NCBI GenBank assembly: GCA_029858505.1
Contig: JAOUEW010000005.1
Location: 62,001-126,000, forward strand
DNA length: 64,000 bases
From: Deltaproteobacteria bacterium
GTDB taxonomy: Bacteria > SAR324 > JACQKK01
Reading direction: 5' to 3'
The position numbers and the translations under genes are program-made. This document shows, in pieces, positions 8,551 through 16,456 of the stretch. Below the pieces are notes generated by a model, which worked only from the letters and a program-made list of their open reading frames with translations, had not been told where the DNA came from and searched no databases. Position 1 is the stretch's first letter. Every line of letters begins with the position of its first letter.

Positions 8551-8580
8551 AAACCCGGCGGGGTTTCCCTCGCCGGGTTT
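8551..8580 (-). terminator. Rho-independent terminator of the first Ala/Pro peptide gene
   Basis: A perfect 10-bp stem, aaacccggcg/cgccgggttt, with a 10-base loop; read on the minus strand it is followed by a run of Ts. It closely resembles the terminator at 8931, as if duplicated with the gene. Confidence 0.88.
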
Positions 8581-8604
8581 CTTCAAACACGCCCAAGAAA
8601 ACTA

Positions 8605-8763
8605 CTACTTGGCGGGAGCGGCAGGAGCGGCAGGAGCGGCGGCAGGAGCGGCTTCTTTCTTAGGAGCGGCTTTCTTGCCTTTTTTGGCCATGGCGCCAGA
8701 GGCCATGGTCAAGCCAAACAGAACGGCGGTCAACAAAGCAACCAGCATGTTGGTGCGTTTCAT
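8605..8763 (-). CDS. Exported Ala/Pro/Lys-rich small protein, copy 1
   Basis: A 52-residue protein with signal peptide MKRTNMLVALLTAVLFGLTM...AMA and a mature part made of Lys patches followed by an Ala-Pro repeat ending APAK. The ORF track's longer form (start 9075) reads through the upstream terminator; ATG 8763 has an agagga site just before it. It is paralogous to the next gene (8981-9169): the signal peptides match nearly residue for residue. Function is unknown; a cationic, flexible envelope peptide is all that can be said. Confidence 0.75.
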   Translation of the reverse strand: MKRTNMLVALLTAVLFGLTMASGAMAKKGKKAAPKKEAAPAAAPAAPAAPAK

Positions 8764-8930
8764 GTTTCCTCTTGTAGTGGAGTGTTGTTGAAAGGGCCCG
8801 GGCGAATTGGCCGGGTTAACAGTTATATTACCTATCCCTTCAAAAAAAACCAACGGAATAATTTTGAGGAGATGGTTTTTTAAACGCCTCGCCCTTGGAT
8901 AGAGACCCCCCCCTCCATAACAACAAAAAA

Positions 8931-8956
8931 ACCCGGTGTGGTTTCCCACACCGGGT
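8931..8956 (-). terminator. Rho-independent terminator of the second Ala/Pro peptide gene
   Basis: An 11-bp perfect stem, acccggtgtgg/ccacaccgggt, with loop tttc; on the minus strand a T-run follows. Its sequence plan is the same as the hairpin at 8551-8580. Confidence 0.9.
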
Positions 8957-8980
8957 CTTTTTTTTGCCCAGCCAAAACAA

Positions 8981-9169
8981 CTACTTCTTGGCGGGAGCGG
9001 CAGCAGGAGCAGCAGCAGGAGCGGCGGCAGGAGCAGCAGCAGGAGCAGCGGCGGCCTTGTCGTCTTTCTTGGCATCTTTCTTGGCTTTGTCGGCAGCCAT
9101 GGCGCCAGTAGACAGGGTCAGACCAAACACAACGGCAGTCATCAAAGCAACCAGATTGGTGCGTTTCAT
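8981..9169 (-). CDS. Exported Ala/Pro/Lys-rich small protein, copy 2
   Basis: A 62-residue protein: signal peptide MKRTNLVALMTAVVFGLTLS...AMA, then ADKAKKDAKKDDKA and four AAAP-type repeats ending AKK. ATG 9169 has aaggga about six bases upstream, and the ORF track's start at 9241 lies before that. Tandem paralogue of the gene at 8605, differing in Asp content and in the number of Ala-Pro repeats, which makes repeat-number variation likely. Each copy has its own terminator. No family recognised. Confidence 0.75.
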   Translation of the reverse strand: MKRTNLVALMTAVVFGLTLSTGAMAADKAKKDAKKDDKAAAAPAAAPAAAPAAAPAAAPAKK

Positions 9170-9270
9170 GTGTATTCCCTTATGGTTTGATTGTGGTGTT
9201 TTTGACAGTTGGCTTCCAGGCGATGATCCGCTGGAGGCCATGGATATAATATCAAGCCCCCATAAAAACG

Positions 9271-10407
9271 CTATAGGTCATTATTATGCGACTCTGCTGG
9301 CTTGGGAGGGAGGCGTTTTAACCAAGCTTGGAAAAACGTTTCCCAGTCGGCCCCGGTGGTCACGGCCATGTCTAGCACCCACAATCGCTCTGGCGTTTTC
9401 AGGCGTCCCGCCAGTTTCACCCCGTCTTTCTCTGTGGTGAGCCACAGGGGTCCGGTCTCCTCGCCAGGCGGCTCCTGCAGCCAGCCGTTCAATTGGCTCA
9501 CCGCCCCCGGTCCGTAGGGGTCATGATCGGGAAAGGCCTCCAGCCGCGCCACCCTGGCCCCCAGGCCTTCCACCGTGCGGGCAACCCCCTGGGGCTGGGC
9601 CAGGGCGCACACCAGGTTCACTTGCCGCCCAGCCAAGCTTTCCGGCGGTCGGGTCTCTTTGCCATCCAGGCGCCGCAGCTGGAGGGCCTGCCAGCCAAAG
9701 GTAAACACCGGCCGCTCCAGCCCCAGCCCCGCCAGCACGGCTTTCACCCGCTTGGCCGTATCTGGGCCGCTTTTGGTGCACACAATGGCATCGGCCCGGA
9801 CCAGGGCCCCCAGGGGTTCCCGCAGCCAGCCGCAGGGCAGCAGGCGCCCGCCGCCAAATTCTCGGCTGCCATCAACCAGCAGCAGGTTCAGGTCTCGGGC
9901 CAGGGCCCGGTGCTGAAAGCCGTCATCTAACAACAGCAGCCCAGGGCGGTCCCACAGCAGGGCCAAGCGCCCGGCCTCTGCCCGGCGGCTGGAGACATAC
10001 ACGGGCAGGTTGGGGTCCCCCTTGGCCAGCATGGCGGGCTCATCCCCCAGCCGGGCCGGGTCGGCCAGGGCCCCTTCCCGTTCCAGGGCCCGGCTCACGC
10101 GGTCGGCTCCCCGGCGGCGGTACCCCCGGCTGATCACCGCCGACTTGATTCCAAATGCTTCCACAGTGCGGGCCAGGTGCCGCACCACGGGGGTTTTCCC
10201 GGTGCCGCCAGCCGTCAGGTTTCCCACGCTGATCACAGGAACTCCCAGGCGCTCCACGGGCAGCAGCCCGAAAGAGTACAGGGCGTTTCGCAGGCGCACC
10301 AAACCGCCATACAACACCCCCAGGGGCCACAACATCAGGCAAACAGGGAAAGAAACAGGGGGGGACACCGGGGGAAATGCAGGGGGCGGAGATTCCGTGG
10401 AGACCAT
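9271..10407 (-). CDS. lpxK: Tetraacyldisaccharide 4'-kinase
   Basis: LpxK phosphorylates the 4' position of the lipid A disaccharide at the inner membrane. The 378-residue protein has an N-terminal hydrophobic segment (FPVCLMLWPLGVLYGGLV), the Walker A loop in SVGNLTAGGTGKTP, SRGYRRRGADR, and DDGFQHRALARDLNLLLVDG, all LpxK signatures. I take ATG 10407, which clears the upstream gene's stop by ten bases; the track's start at 10446 overlaps it by 29. No other lpx gene is nearby. Confidence 0.95.
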   Translation of the reverse strand: MVSTESPPPAFPPVSPPVSFPVCLMLWPLGVLYGGLVRLRNALYSFGLLPVERLGVPVISVGNLTAGGTGKTPVVRHLARTVEAFGIKSAVISRGYRRRGADRVSRALEREGALADPARLGDEPAMLAKGDPNLPVYVSSRRAEAGRLALLWDRPGLLLLDDGFQHRALARDLNLLLVDGSREFGGGRLLPCGWLREPLGALVRADAIVCTKSGPDTAKRVKAVLAGLGLERPVFTFGWQALQLRRLDGKETRPPESLAGRQVNLVCALAQPQGVARTVEGLGARVARLEAFPDHDPYGPGAVSQLNGWLQEPPGEETGPLWLTTEKDGVKLAGRLKTPERLWVLDMAVTTGADWETFFQAWLKRLPPKPAESHNNDL

Positions 10408-10417
10408 GAAATGGGCC

Positions 10418-11992
10418 TTATTGGTCCTGTTGGGCCGACTTGGCATCCAACCGGCTGATGAGCACGGTCACGGCGTGGGTTAGTTCGGGCATCTTGCGTA
10501 AATCCTCCCGAATGTAGGTGATGAGGATGTCGTCACGGCCATCGTTGTTCAGATCCACCACCTCAAAACGCCGGGGCGTGATGGGGAGAAAATCCCTCAG
10601 CAGCCGGTTGTGCTGGGGAGACCACGTGCCCTCTGGGCGCCCCCAGTGAATGCCCATGTTGTCTTTGTCAATCGACAACATCAAATCCGGAAGGTGATCG
10701 GCATTCAGGTCTCCAAAGGCCACGATGGGCTGGTGGTCGTAACGCCCCAGGGAGAACTTCACCGAATAGGTTTCCATGGCGTTGGGCTGCGTGGGATAGC
10801 GCTTGTTTTTTCCCATGAAAAAGTAAGAGGCTTCCGCGCTCATGGTGCGGCTGATCAGCCCCTTTACCGCGTTCCAAAAACTGATGTCCACGTTCACCAC
10901 CACCAGGTCCACCAAGCCGTCGGCGTTGTTGTCGTTCAGCAGGGGCAGAGAGAACCCCTCTGACAAAAACACTTGATCGGGCTTCTGGACAAACTTCAAA
11001 GAGGGAGTGTCTCCCGGAGCCGCCTGGCCGTAATACACCAGGGTGCGGGTGTTCGACTTAAACGCCGAATCGGTGGGGGCCGTTTTGGTAAACACCAGGT
11101 CCACCAAGCCGTCTCCGTTCAAGTCACGGGCATCGTGCAGCCACAACGGAGGGTCTAAGGGCTGGTTGCGGTCGAAAGGCTTGGGCGGAGAAAGGTCCAG
11201 GCGGATGGCCGGATTGGCGCGCCCCTGGGGGGTGGGGCCCATCATGTAACCCAGCAACAGGTTGTCGTTAAACACCAACACATCCTTCCAGCCATTTTTA
11301 TCCAGGTCCACCAAGCGGACATCCGACATATCCCAGGCCAGAATGCGGGAGTTGAACAGGGTCATCACCCAGTTGGTGGGGTGGGTGGGCAGCCGCGCCT
11401 GGGTCATCCACTTTCCATGGGCATCCTGGGCGGCCACCGTGATTTCATCAAACCCAGGAATCAGCAATTCGTCTTGGCCGTCTCCGTTCAGGTCATACAC
11501 CCACCGAATTTCAGTTTTCAGTTCTCCCGCCGCCACCGGGAACAGGCTGTTCACCGCCAAGGTTTTTTTGGTTTTTTCATCGAAGCGGTCTTTTTCCCAG
11601 GGCCAAATTTCTACCCGCCCGGGAACCAGCAGGGCCAGGGCTGCCCCCTGTTTCAGGCGCATCACCCCCACCATCATGGTTTGAGAGGGAATCCCCACCG
11701 ATTGGCTGCGTTCAGGAAACCCCCCGGCCGACTGAAACGCCGTCGAGACAAAATAACGGGGCACCCGGCGGGTGCGGTCGACCTCTACCACCACCAAATC
11801 CTTCAGACCGTCCCCCGACACGTCCGCCGCCAGCACCTCGGCCAGTTCCCGCTCGACCGTAAGGGTATACCGAGAAAACCCATCGGCCCGTTGGGCCAGG
11901 GCCTGCCCCCCACAAAGACATACCCCCCCCACCAGACCCGCCCCCAGGACCAGTCTGTAAAAAATCTGCTTTGGGAGGGAAATTTCAAACAT
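10418..11992 (-). CDS. Exported FG-GAP/VCBS repeat protein
   Basis: A 524-residue protein with a signal peptide (IFYRLVLGAGLVGGVCLCGG...ALA) and at least six calcium-binding-like blades with the DxNxDGxxDL pattern, for example DVSGDGLKDLVVVE, DLNGDGQDELLIPG, DLDKNGWKDVLVF, DLNGDGLVDLVF and DLNNDGRDDILITY. This is the integrin-type beta-propeller plan, usually periplasmic or surface-located and used for binding. No enzymatic domain is visible. It lies just upstream of lpxK in the same direction with an 11-base gap, and divergent from mltA, so an envelope role is likely; ligand unknown. Confidence 0.85.
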   Translation of the reverse strand: MFEISLPKQIFYRLVLGAGLVGGVCLCGGQALAQRADGFSRYTLTVERELAEVLAADVSGDGLKDLVVVEVDRTRRVPRYFVSTAFQSAGGFPERSQSVGIPSQTMMVGVMRLKQGAALALLVPGRVEIWPWEKDRFDEKTKKTLAVNSLFPVAAGELKTEIRWVYDLNGDGQDELLIPGFDEITVAAQDAHGKWMTQARLPTHPTNWVMTLFNSRILAWDMSDVRLVDLDKNGWKDVLVFNDNLLLGYMMGPTPQGRANPAIRLDLSPPKPFDRNQPLDPPLWLHDARDLNGDGLVDLVFTKTAPTDSAFKSNTRTLVYYGQAAPGDTPSLKFVQKPDQVFLSEGFSLPLLNDNNADGLVDLVVVNVDISFWNAVKGLISRTMSAEASYFFMGKNKRYPTQPNAMETYSVKFSLGRYDHQPIVAFGDLNADHLPDLMLSIDKDNMGIHWGRPEGTWSPQHNRLLRDFLPITPRRFEVVDLNNDGRDDILITYIREDLRKMPELTHAVTVLISRLDAKSAQQDQ

Positions 11993-12194
11993 GGCCGCCC
12001 CGGAGAAGGAACCGTTTCAAACGTTTGTGGTGATTTACTATGGGGATTTGTCCGAAAAATGTAAAGTTTTGGTCGTGCACTGGCTAAGAGATCATCCCTT
12101 TTTCTTCTGGCACCGCCTTGACGGAACATTGGCCTTTCCCTCATGATGGTTCAACGTGTATTCGCTCTACATCGCCGTCTTTTCAGGGGTGACC
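11993..12194. promoter_or_regulatory. Divergent promoter region between the FG-GAP gene and mltA
   Basis: The 202 bases between two divergent genes hold no ORF of note and contain AT-rich stretches (ggtgatttactatggggatt, aaaaatgtaaag), so promoters for both directions should lie here. No operator could be identified. Confidence 0.4.
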
Positions 12195-13409
12195 ATGACC
12201 GCCAAAGGCAGCTCCCGTTTCAAATCTGGTCGGGTTTGGCTGGTCACCTTGGCCGCCCTGCTGGCCCTGGGGGGGTGTGCCGATAAAACCGGGTGGGTGC
12301 CGGTCTCTAACCCCGGCTTGATGGCCTGGAGCGATGACGGAGACCGGGCCGGGCTAGAATTCGCGGTTCTTCAATCTATTCAATATTATCGGAAAATCCC
12401 CCCTGCCACCAAATTTCAGATTGGCCCAGACACCTACACCGCCGAAGAAATGGCGCTGTCGCTGGAGTTGTTTTTGGCCATCCTGAGAGAATCCCCCGAC
12501 ACGGCCACCTTTCAGGCCCGCCTGGGCCAAAAGTTCAAAGTGGTCGAAACCCGCCGGGAAGAAGGCGACAACCTGCTCACTGGCTATTACGCGCCATCCA
12601 TTCCAGGCTCCCGAAAACCCACGGCTGAATTCAACACCCCCCTGCTGGCCCGCCCCGACAACCTGCTGGTGGTTGATTTGGAAAAGTTTGGGGTGGAAAC
12701 CACCCCCCGCCGCTCACTGGTGGGGCGGGTGGAGGGCAACCGGATCACCCCCTTTTTCACCCGCAAGGAAATTCAGGAAAAAAACGTGCTGAAGGACCAA
12801 GCCAAGGTGCTGGCCTGGGTCCGCCCCTTGGATTTGTATTTTCTGCAAATCCAAGGATCCGGGGTCATTCAATTCCCCGATGGCTCGCGCTTGGTGGCGG
12901 GCTACGACGTGAGCAACGGGCACCCCTACCGCAACATCGGACAAGTGTTGATCAACCGAGAGGTCATCACTCGAGAGGAAATGTCCATGCAGGCCATCCG
13001 GGCCTATCTGGAGGCCAACCCCAAACAAATGCACGGCATTCTGAACAAAAACCCCAGCTATGTGTTCTTTCGTGAGTTAAAGGGAAGCCCCCTGGGCAAC
13101 ATTCAGGTGCCCCTCACCCCCCTGCGCTCGGTGGCCATGGATGACAAACTCATCCCCAAGGGCGCCCTGGTGTACGTGGACACCGAAGTTCCCTCGCCCA
13201 ACGCCCCCGACCAGCGCCCCCGGATGCGCCGCTTCATGCTGATTCAGGATACCGGCGGGGCCATCCGCGGCCATGGCCGGGCCGATGTGTATTGGGGAGA
13301 GGGCGACCAGGCCGAACTGATGGCTGGTCACATGCGGCACCCTGGGCGGCTGTTTGTGGTGGTGGCTCGCCGGGAGTACCTCAAACCCTCCGTGGTTCAC
13401 AATCCTTAA
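12195..13409 (+). CDS. mltA: Membrane-bound lytic murein transglycosylase A
   Basis: MltA cleaves peptidoglycan glycan strands at the outer membrane, forming 1,6-anhydro ends. The 404-residue lipoprotein has a signal peptide ending in the lipobox LALGGC, the MltA core with GYYAPSIPGS and LDLYFLQIQGSG, and a C-terminal 3D/double-psi barrel with the catalytic region QDTGGAIRGHGRADVYWG. I prefer ATG 12195 (MTAKGSS) over the track's 12156, because the signal peptide then has normal length. A strong terminator follows directly. Confidence 0.95.
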   Translation: MTAKGSSRFKSGRVWLVTLAALLALGGCADKTGWVPVSNPGLMAWSDDGDRAGLEFAVLQSIQYYRKIPPATKFQIGPDTYTAEEMALSLELFLAILRESPDTATFQARLGQKFKVVETRREEGDNLLTGYYAPSIPGSRKPTAEFNTPLLARPDNLLVVDLEKFGVETTPRRSLVGRVEGNRITPFFTRKEIQEKNVLKDQAKVLAWVRPLDLYFLQIQGSGVIQFPDGSRLVAGYDVSNGHPYRNIGQVLINREVITREEMSMQAIRAYLEANPKQMHGILNKNPSYVFFRELKGSPLGNIQVPLTPLRSVAMDDKLIPKGALVYVDTEVPSPNAPDQRPRMRRFMLIQDTGGAIRGHGRADVYWGEGDQAELMAGHMRHPGRLFVVVARREYLKPSVVHNP

Positions 13410-13414
13410 CACTC

Positions 13415-13449
13415 AAGGGGGGCTTCGCCCCCCAAGCCCCCCTTATTTT
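13415..13449 (+). terminator. Rho-independent terminator after mltA
   Basis: A perfect 11-bp stem, aaggggggctt/aagccccccctt-type pairing around loop cgcccccc, followed by attttt, starts six bases after the mltA stop. Confidence 0.88.
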
Positions 13450-13721
13450 TCACGGTAAATTCCCAGGTGGTCGGAATGATGGAAGTAAAGGTGCTCCCCC
13501 GACTTGCCCAATTGTAGCACAACGTCTTGGGGGTCGCCCTGAAGGTTCTTATTTTTTACGGTATTTTGAGCGTGCTGGCCAGCTGTCGCCGAACGGTGTT
13601 CCAGCCCCCGCCCAGGGAATTCCCCCGTGTAGTGGGGGTTCTTCAGCGTGTTCTGAGCGTGTTCGTCCGCAGTTGCTGAACGGTGCTCCACCCCCTGGCC
13701 GGGGAAGGTGCCGTCGAATAT
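13443..13721 (-). pseudogene. Remnant of a duplicated coding block (copy A), 5' end lost
   Basis: The reading frame matches copy B (14522-14905) over a 232-base direct repeat and then diverges into its own short tail, HHSDHLGIYREK. It contains two tandem units of the type GLEHRSATAGQHAQNTVKN. The nominal start codon of the track falls inside the terminator hairpin at 13722-13750, so no usable start or ribosome binding site exists and this looks like a 3' fragment. Of the seven codons that differ between the copies, five changes are synonymous and two conservative (P/S, V/L), which says the frame was translated and selected. Family not recognised. Confidence 0.6.
13474..13705. repeat. 232-bp direct repeat, copy A
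   Basis: Aligned by eye to 14592-14823 with 8 mismatches and no gaps, spacing 1118 bases. The two copies bracket the AT-rich secreted-protein gene. Similarity stops sharply on both sides. Confidence 0.95.
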
Positions 13722-13750
13722 AAAAGGCCGGTAATAAATACCGGCCTTTT
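13722..13750 (-). terminator. Bidirectional terminator after the AT-rich gene
   Basis: A perfect 12-bp stem, aaaaggccggta/taccggcctttt, with loop ataaa, located just downstream of the 253-residue secreted protein gene on the minus strand. Confidence 0.88.
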
Positions 13751-13760
13751 TCAATCAAAG

Positions 13761-14522
13761 TTACTTTGCGATTTCAAATTTCAGCCTGACATAACCAGTG
13801 CCTTTCACCAGGGTAAGATATAAATAATTTCCATGCACTTCATAGTCAAGGATTTTTACTTTCCCTTTTTCCTTGTGCTTCCACTCAGTTCTATCGGGGA
13901 AATATGATTTATACTCATCCCAGTTCCAATAAAATTTGATCGGTTTTTTATAAGTTTTTGAAAAGGCCGTGCCAAAATAAAAAACACGGTCACTTTTCAT
14001 ATCTTCAGAAAGATAAATGTCCCGCTTCTCATCGTAATAAGCCAAATTAAAAATGGCTGGCGACTCACTCTTGTCCGATTCTCGAAAAAATTTAATGTAT
14101 ACATAATATGAATCTCTGATTACCCTCCTGACTTGCACAGTAATAGTAAATATATCTTTTGAGTAACCACTTGGTTCATACTGCAAATACTCGTTAAATT
14201 CCATGTCTGCGAGTTTCCACTTTTTTTCCGTGGCATACCGGTAATAAATTGCGGCTTCTTTTTCATTAAAATACAATACGGTCACAGCAACATTAGGGGA
14301 AGCACCCTCCCCCAAATCCCATTCATCAACTGTAATTTTATTAAACGTTTCTTTGTATTTCTGTGGGATATCTATTTCCACCTCGTCATAATAAAATCGA
14401 TCCCCTTTTTTTTGAATAGATTTCCCAATTTCATCCTGGCCCCATATAGGGGTGGAAATAAATAGTATGCAAAAAACCACTCCCCACATCACTACCGTGC
14501 TGGATGTTTTATATTTTTGCAT
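13761..14522 (-). CDS. AT-rich gene for a secreted protein of unknown function
   Basis: The 253-residue product has a clear signal peptide (VVMWGVVFCILFISTPIWG, cleavage before QDEIG) and a mature part rich in Tyr, Lys and Glu with beta-strand patterning; no membrane segment follows and I recognise no family. Its base composition is far more AT-rich than every neighbour, a sign of recent transfer. Its ATG overlaps the stop of the upstream 127-residue ORF (TAATG), so the two are translationally coupled. It sits between two 232-bp coding direct repeats. An immunity-like or secreted-effector partner role is conceivable but unproven. Confidence 0.75.
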   Translation of the reverse strand: MQKYKTSSTVVMWGVVFCILFISTPIWGQDEIGKSIQKKGDRFYYDEVEIDIPQKYKETFNKITVDEWDLGEGASPNVAVTVLYFNEKEAAIYYRYATEKKWKLADMEFNEYLQYEPSGYSKDIFTITVQVRRVIRDSYYVYIKFFRESDKSESPAIFNLAYYDEKRDIYLSEDMKSDRVFYFGTAFSKTYKKPIKFYWNWDEYKSYFPDRTEWKHKEKGKVKILDYEVHGNYLYLTLVKGTGYVRLKFEIAK

Positions 14523-14905
14523 TACTTGACTCCTTTCTTAAATACATTTCCGCCACTTATAACGCCCGTGTCTTTAAAGCCTTTTATGTCAGAATGGTGG
14601 AAGTAGAGGTGCTCCCCCGACTTGCCCAATTGTAGCACAACGTCTTGAGAGTCGCCCTGAAGGTTCTTATTTTTTACGGTATTTTGAGCGTGCTGGCCAG
14701 CTGTCGCCGAACGGTGTTCCAGCCCCCGCCCAGGGAATTCCCCCGTATAGTGGGGGTTCTTCAGCGTGTTCTGAGCGTGTTCGTCCGCAGTTGCTGAACG
14801 GTGCTCCAGGCCTTGGCCGGGGAGCGCACCCGTTGCTCCCCCGGCCCCCTTGCCCTTTCCATTGCCCAAACCCTGACCATTGGATTCAGGCTGTTTCCCC
14901 TCCAC
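14522..14905 (-). CDS. Repeat-containing protein (copy B), 5' end replaced by an intergenic repeat
   Basis: The 127-residue frame has a Gly/Lys-rich linker, then the two tandem EHRSATAxxHAQNTxKN units, the shared segment QDVVLQLGKSGEHLYFHHSD, and a private tail IKGFKDTGVISGGNVFKKGVK. The only start available is GTG 14905, which lies inside a palindromic repeat element (ttcccctccacgaaggggag), so the original N terminus seems to have been cut away. Codon differences from copy A are mostly synonymous. Stop overlaps the start of the AT-rich secreted gene. Possibly the 3' part of a larger modular, toxin-like protein; that is inference. Confidence 0.5.
   Translation of the reverse strand: MEGKQPESNGQGLGNGKGKGAGGATGALPGQGLEHRSATADEHAQNTLKNPHYTGEFPGRGLEHRSATAGQHAQNTVKNKNLQGDSQDVVLQLGKSGEHLYFHHSDIKGFKDTGVISGGNVFKKGVK
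14592..14823. repeat. 232-bp direct repeat, copy B
   Basis: Partner of 13474-13705 (8 mismatches). Beyond it toward lower coordinates the tail differs from copy A; beyond it toward higher coordinates the sequence turns into a Gly-rich linker and then a palindromic repeat element. Confidence 0.95.
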
Positions 14906-15003
14906 GAAGGGGAGGGGATGCCCCGCCAGGGGCAGGGGAGGGGTGTTTTTGCCATTCCCCCATTACTTCGGGAGAGGGACAGGCGGCACCGCCGCCGGGG
15001 GTG
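14890..15003. repeat. Composite palindromic intergenic repeat, locus 3 (inverted orientation)
   Basis: The arms ttcccctccacgaaggggag and cttcgggagagggacaggcg with ggcaccgccgcc match the family in reverse orientation relative to loci 1 and 6. It supplies the apparent start codon of the 127-residue ORF. Confidence 0.8.
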
Positions 15004-15146
15004 AGGTCCTTCTTCGCTTTTCCTTTGTCTGGGTTTGCAGAATACGCCGCCGAGCCCTGGCATTTCCCCCGTGCGTGTTCGGGTGTATGCTTTGAAGGGC
15101 CCACGGGCCCTGAACGCCCTCGCCCACCCTCCATATCAGACCCCCC

Positions 15147-16145
15147 ATGACACCCACCACCAAACCCTTTGGAACCACCGGCCAGCAAGTATCGTCCATG
15201 GGTCTGGGTTGCATGGGCATGAGCGGTACCTACGGCCGCAGCGCCGATGAGGACGCCATCCGCACCCTGCACCGCTCGCTGGAGATGGGCTGCACCTTTC
15301 TGGATACCGCCGACGTGTACGGCAGCGGGCACAACGAACAACTGCTGGGGCGGGCCATTGCGGGCAAACGGTCCCAGGTGTTTCTGGCCACCAAGTTTGG
15401 GTTGAGCGGCATATCCAACAGCCCCGGCCTGCTAACGGTGAACGGCCGTCCGGAATACGCCCAGGCCGCCTGCGAGGCCAGCCTGAAGCGCCTGCAGGTA
15501 GACGTGATTGATCTGTATTACCTGCACCGGCTAGACAAAACCGTGCCCATCGAAGAAACCGTGGGGGCCATGGGCCGCTTGGTGGAACAGGGCAAGGTTC
15601 GCTACCTGGGCCTGTCGGAGGTCTCTGCCGCCACTCTGGAGCGGGCCCACCGCGCCCACCCCATCGCCGCCCTTCAATCGGAATACTCCCTGTGGTGGAC
15701 GGAACCTGAAGCGGGTGCGCTGCCCGCCTGCCGCAAACTGGGCGTGGCCTTTGTGGCCTATTCGCCCCTGGGGCGGGGCATGCTGGCGGGGAAAATCCAA
15801 TCCCCCACGGAACTCGACGAAAAAGACTGGCGGCGGGTTGGCCCCCGTTTTCAGGCCGGGGCCTTCGAGCACAACCTTCAGCTCACCCAAGCCGTCAGCC
15901 GCATGGCCGCCCGCAAGGGGGTCTCTCCGGGCCAGATCGCCCTGGCCTGGCTGCTGCACGAAGGCCCAGAGGTGTTCCCCATTCCCGGCACCAAGCGCAT
16001 CGCCTACCTGGAAGAAAACTGGCAGGCCCTGAACCTGACCCTAACCCCCGAAGACCGCCAAGAGTTGCGAGACATCATGGGTGCCGTGGAGATTCAGGGC
16101 CACCGTTACCCAGAACGAGCCGCCCAACTGATTGACCAGGGGTAG
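15147..16145 (+). CDS. Aldo/keto reductase
   Basis: A cytosolic NADPH-dependent oxidoreductase of the AKR13-like type. The 332-residue TIM-barrel protein has MGLGCMGMSGTYG at the start, the catalytic Asp and Tyr in FLDTADVYGSGHNEQLLGRAI, the catalytic Lys in VFLATKFG and the His in DLYYLHRLD, and the cofactor-loop region FPIPGTKRIAYLEEN near the C terminus. Substrate cannot be told from sequence. It stands alone between two repeat loci, with no operon partner. Confidence 0.92.
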   Translation: MTPTTKPFGTTGQQVSSMGLGCMGMSGTYGRSADEDAIRTLHRSLEMGCTFLDTADVYGSGHNEQLLGRAIAGKRSQVFLATKFGLSGISNSPGLLTVNGRPEYAQAACEASLKRLQVDVIDLYYLHRLDKTVPIEETVGAMGRLVEQGKVRYLGLSEVSAATLERAHRAHPIAALQSEYSLWWTEPEAGALPACRKLGVAFVAYSPLGRGMLAGKIQSPTELDEKDWRRVGPRFQAGAFEHNLQLTQAVSRMAARKGVSPGQIALAWLLHEGPEVFPIPGTKRIAYLEENWQALNLTLTPEDRQELRDIMGAVEIQGHRYPERAAQLIDQG

Positions 16146-16440
16146 GGGAACAGCGTGTAGCCAAACAGTGACGCGCTTGCATCCGTTTAGTTTGCGCCAA
16201 CCGAACGGATGTATTGAATCACCAAAGGATTCGAGCCTTGCCCCTCTCCTTCGGGGAAGGGCAACCGCCCGCAGGGCGGTGGGGAGGGGTGTTGTAGGGA
16301 ACAGCGTGAAGCCAAACAGTGACGCGCTTGCATCCGTTTAGTTTGCGCCAACCGAACGGTTGTATTGAATCACCAATGGATTCGAGCCTCGCCCATTGGG
16401 CGGTGGGGTGTCGTGGGGGGGCCAGGGGGCTTCGCTCCCC
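16146..16440. repeat. Composite palindromic intergenic repeat, locus 4, with a 98-bp direct duplication
   Basis: Copies at 16146-16243 and 16297-16394 (offset 151) share gccaaacagtgacgcgcttg and tttgcgccaaccgaacgg. Between them lies the hairpin arm ccctctccttcggggaaggg with gcaaccgcccgcagggcggt. ORFs through here are repeat-derived. Confidence 0.88.
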
Positions 16441-16456
16441 ATAAAATCATCATCAA

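Noticed and set aside
13443-13754. Complete 103-residue gene for copy A
   Set aside because: Its start codon lies inside a 12-bp-stem terminator and no ribosome binding site precedes it, so it is listed as a remnant.
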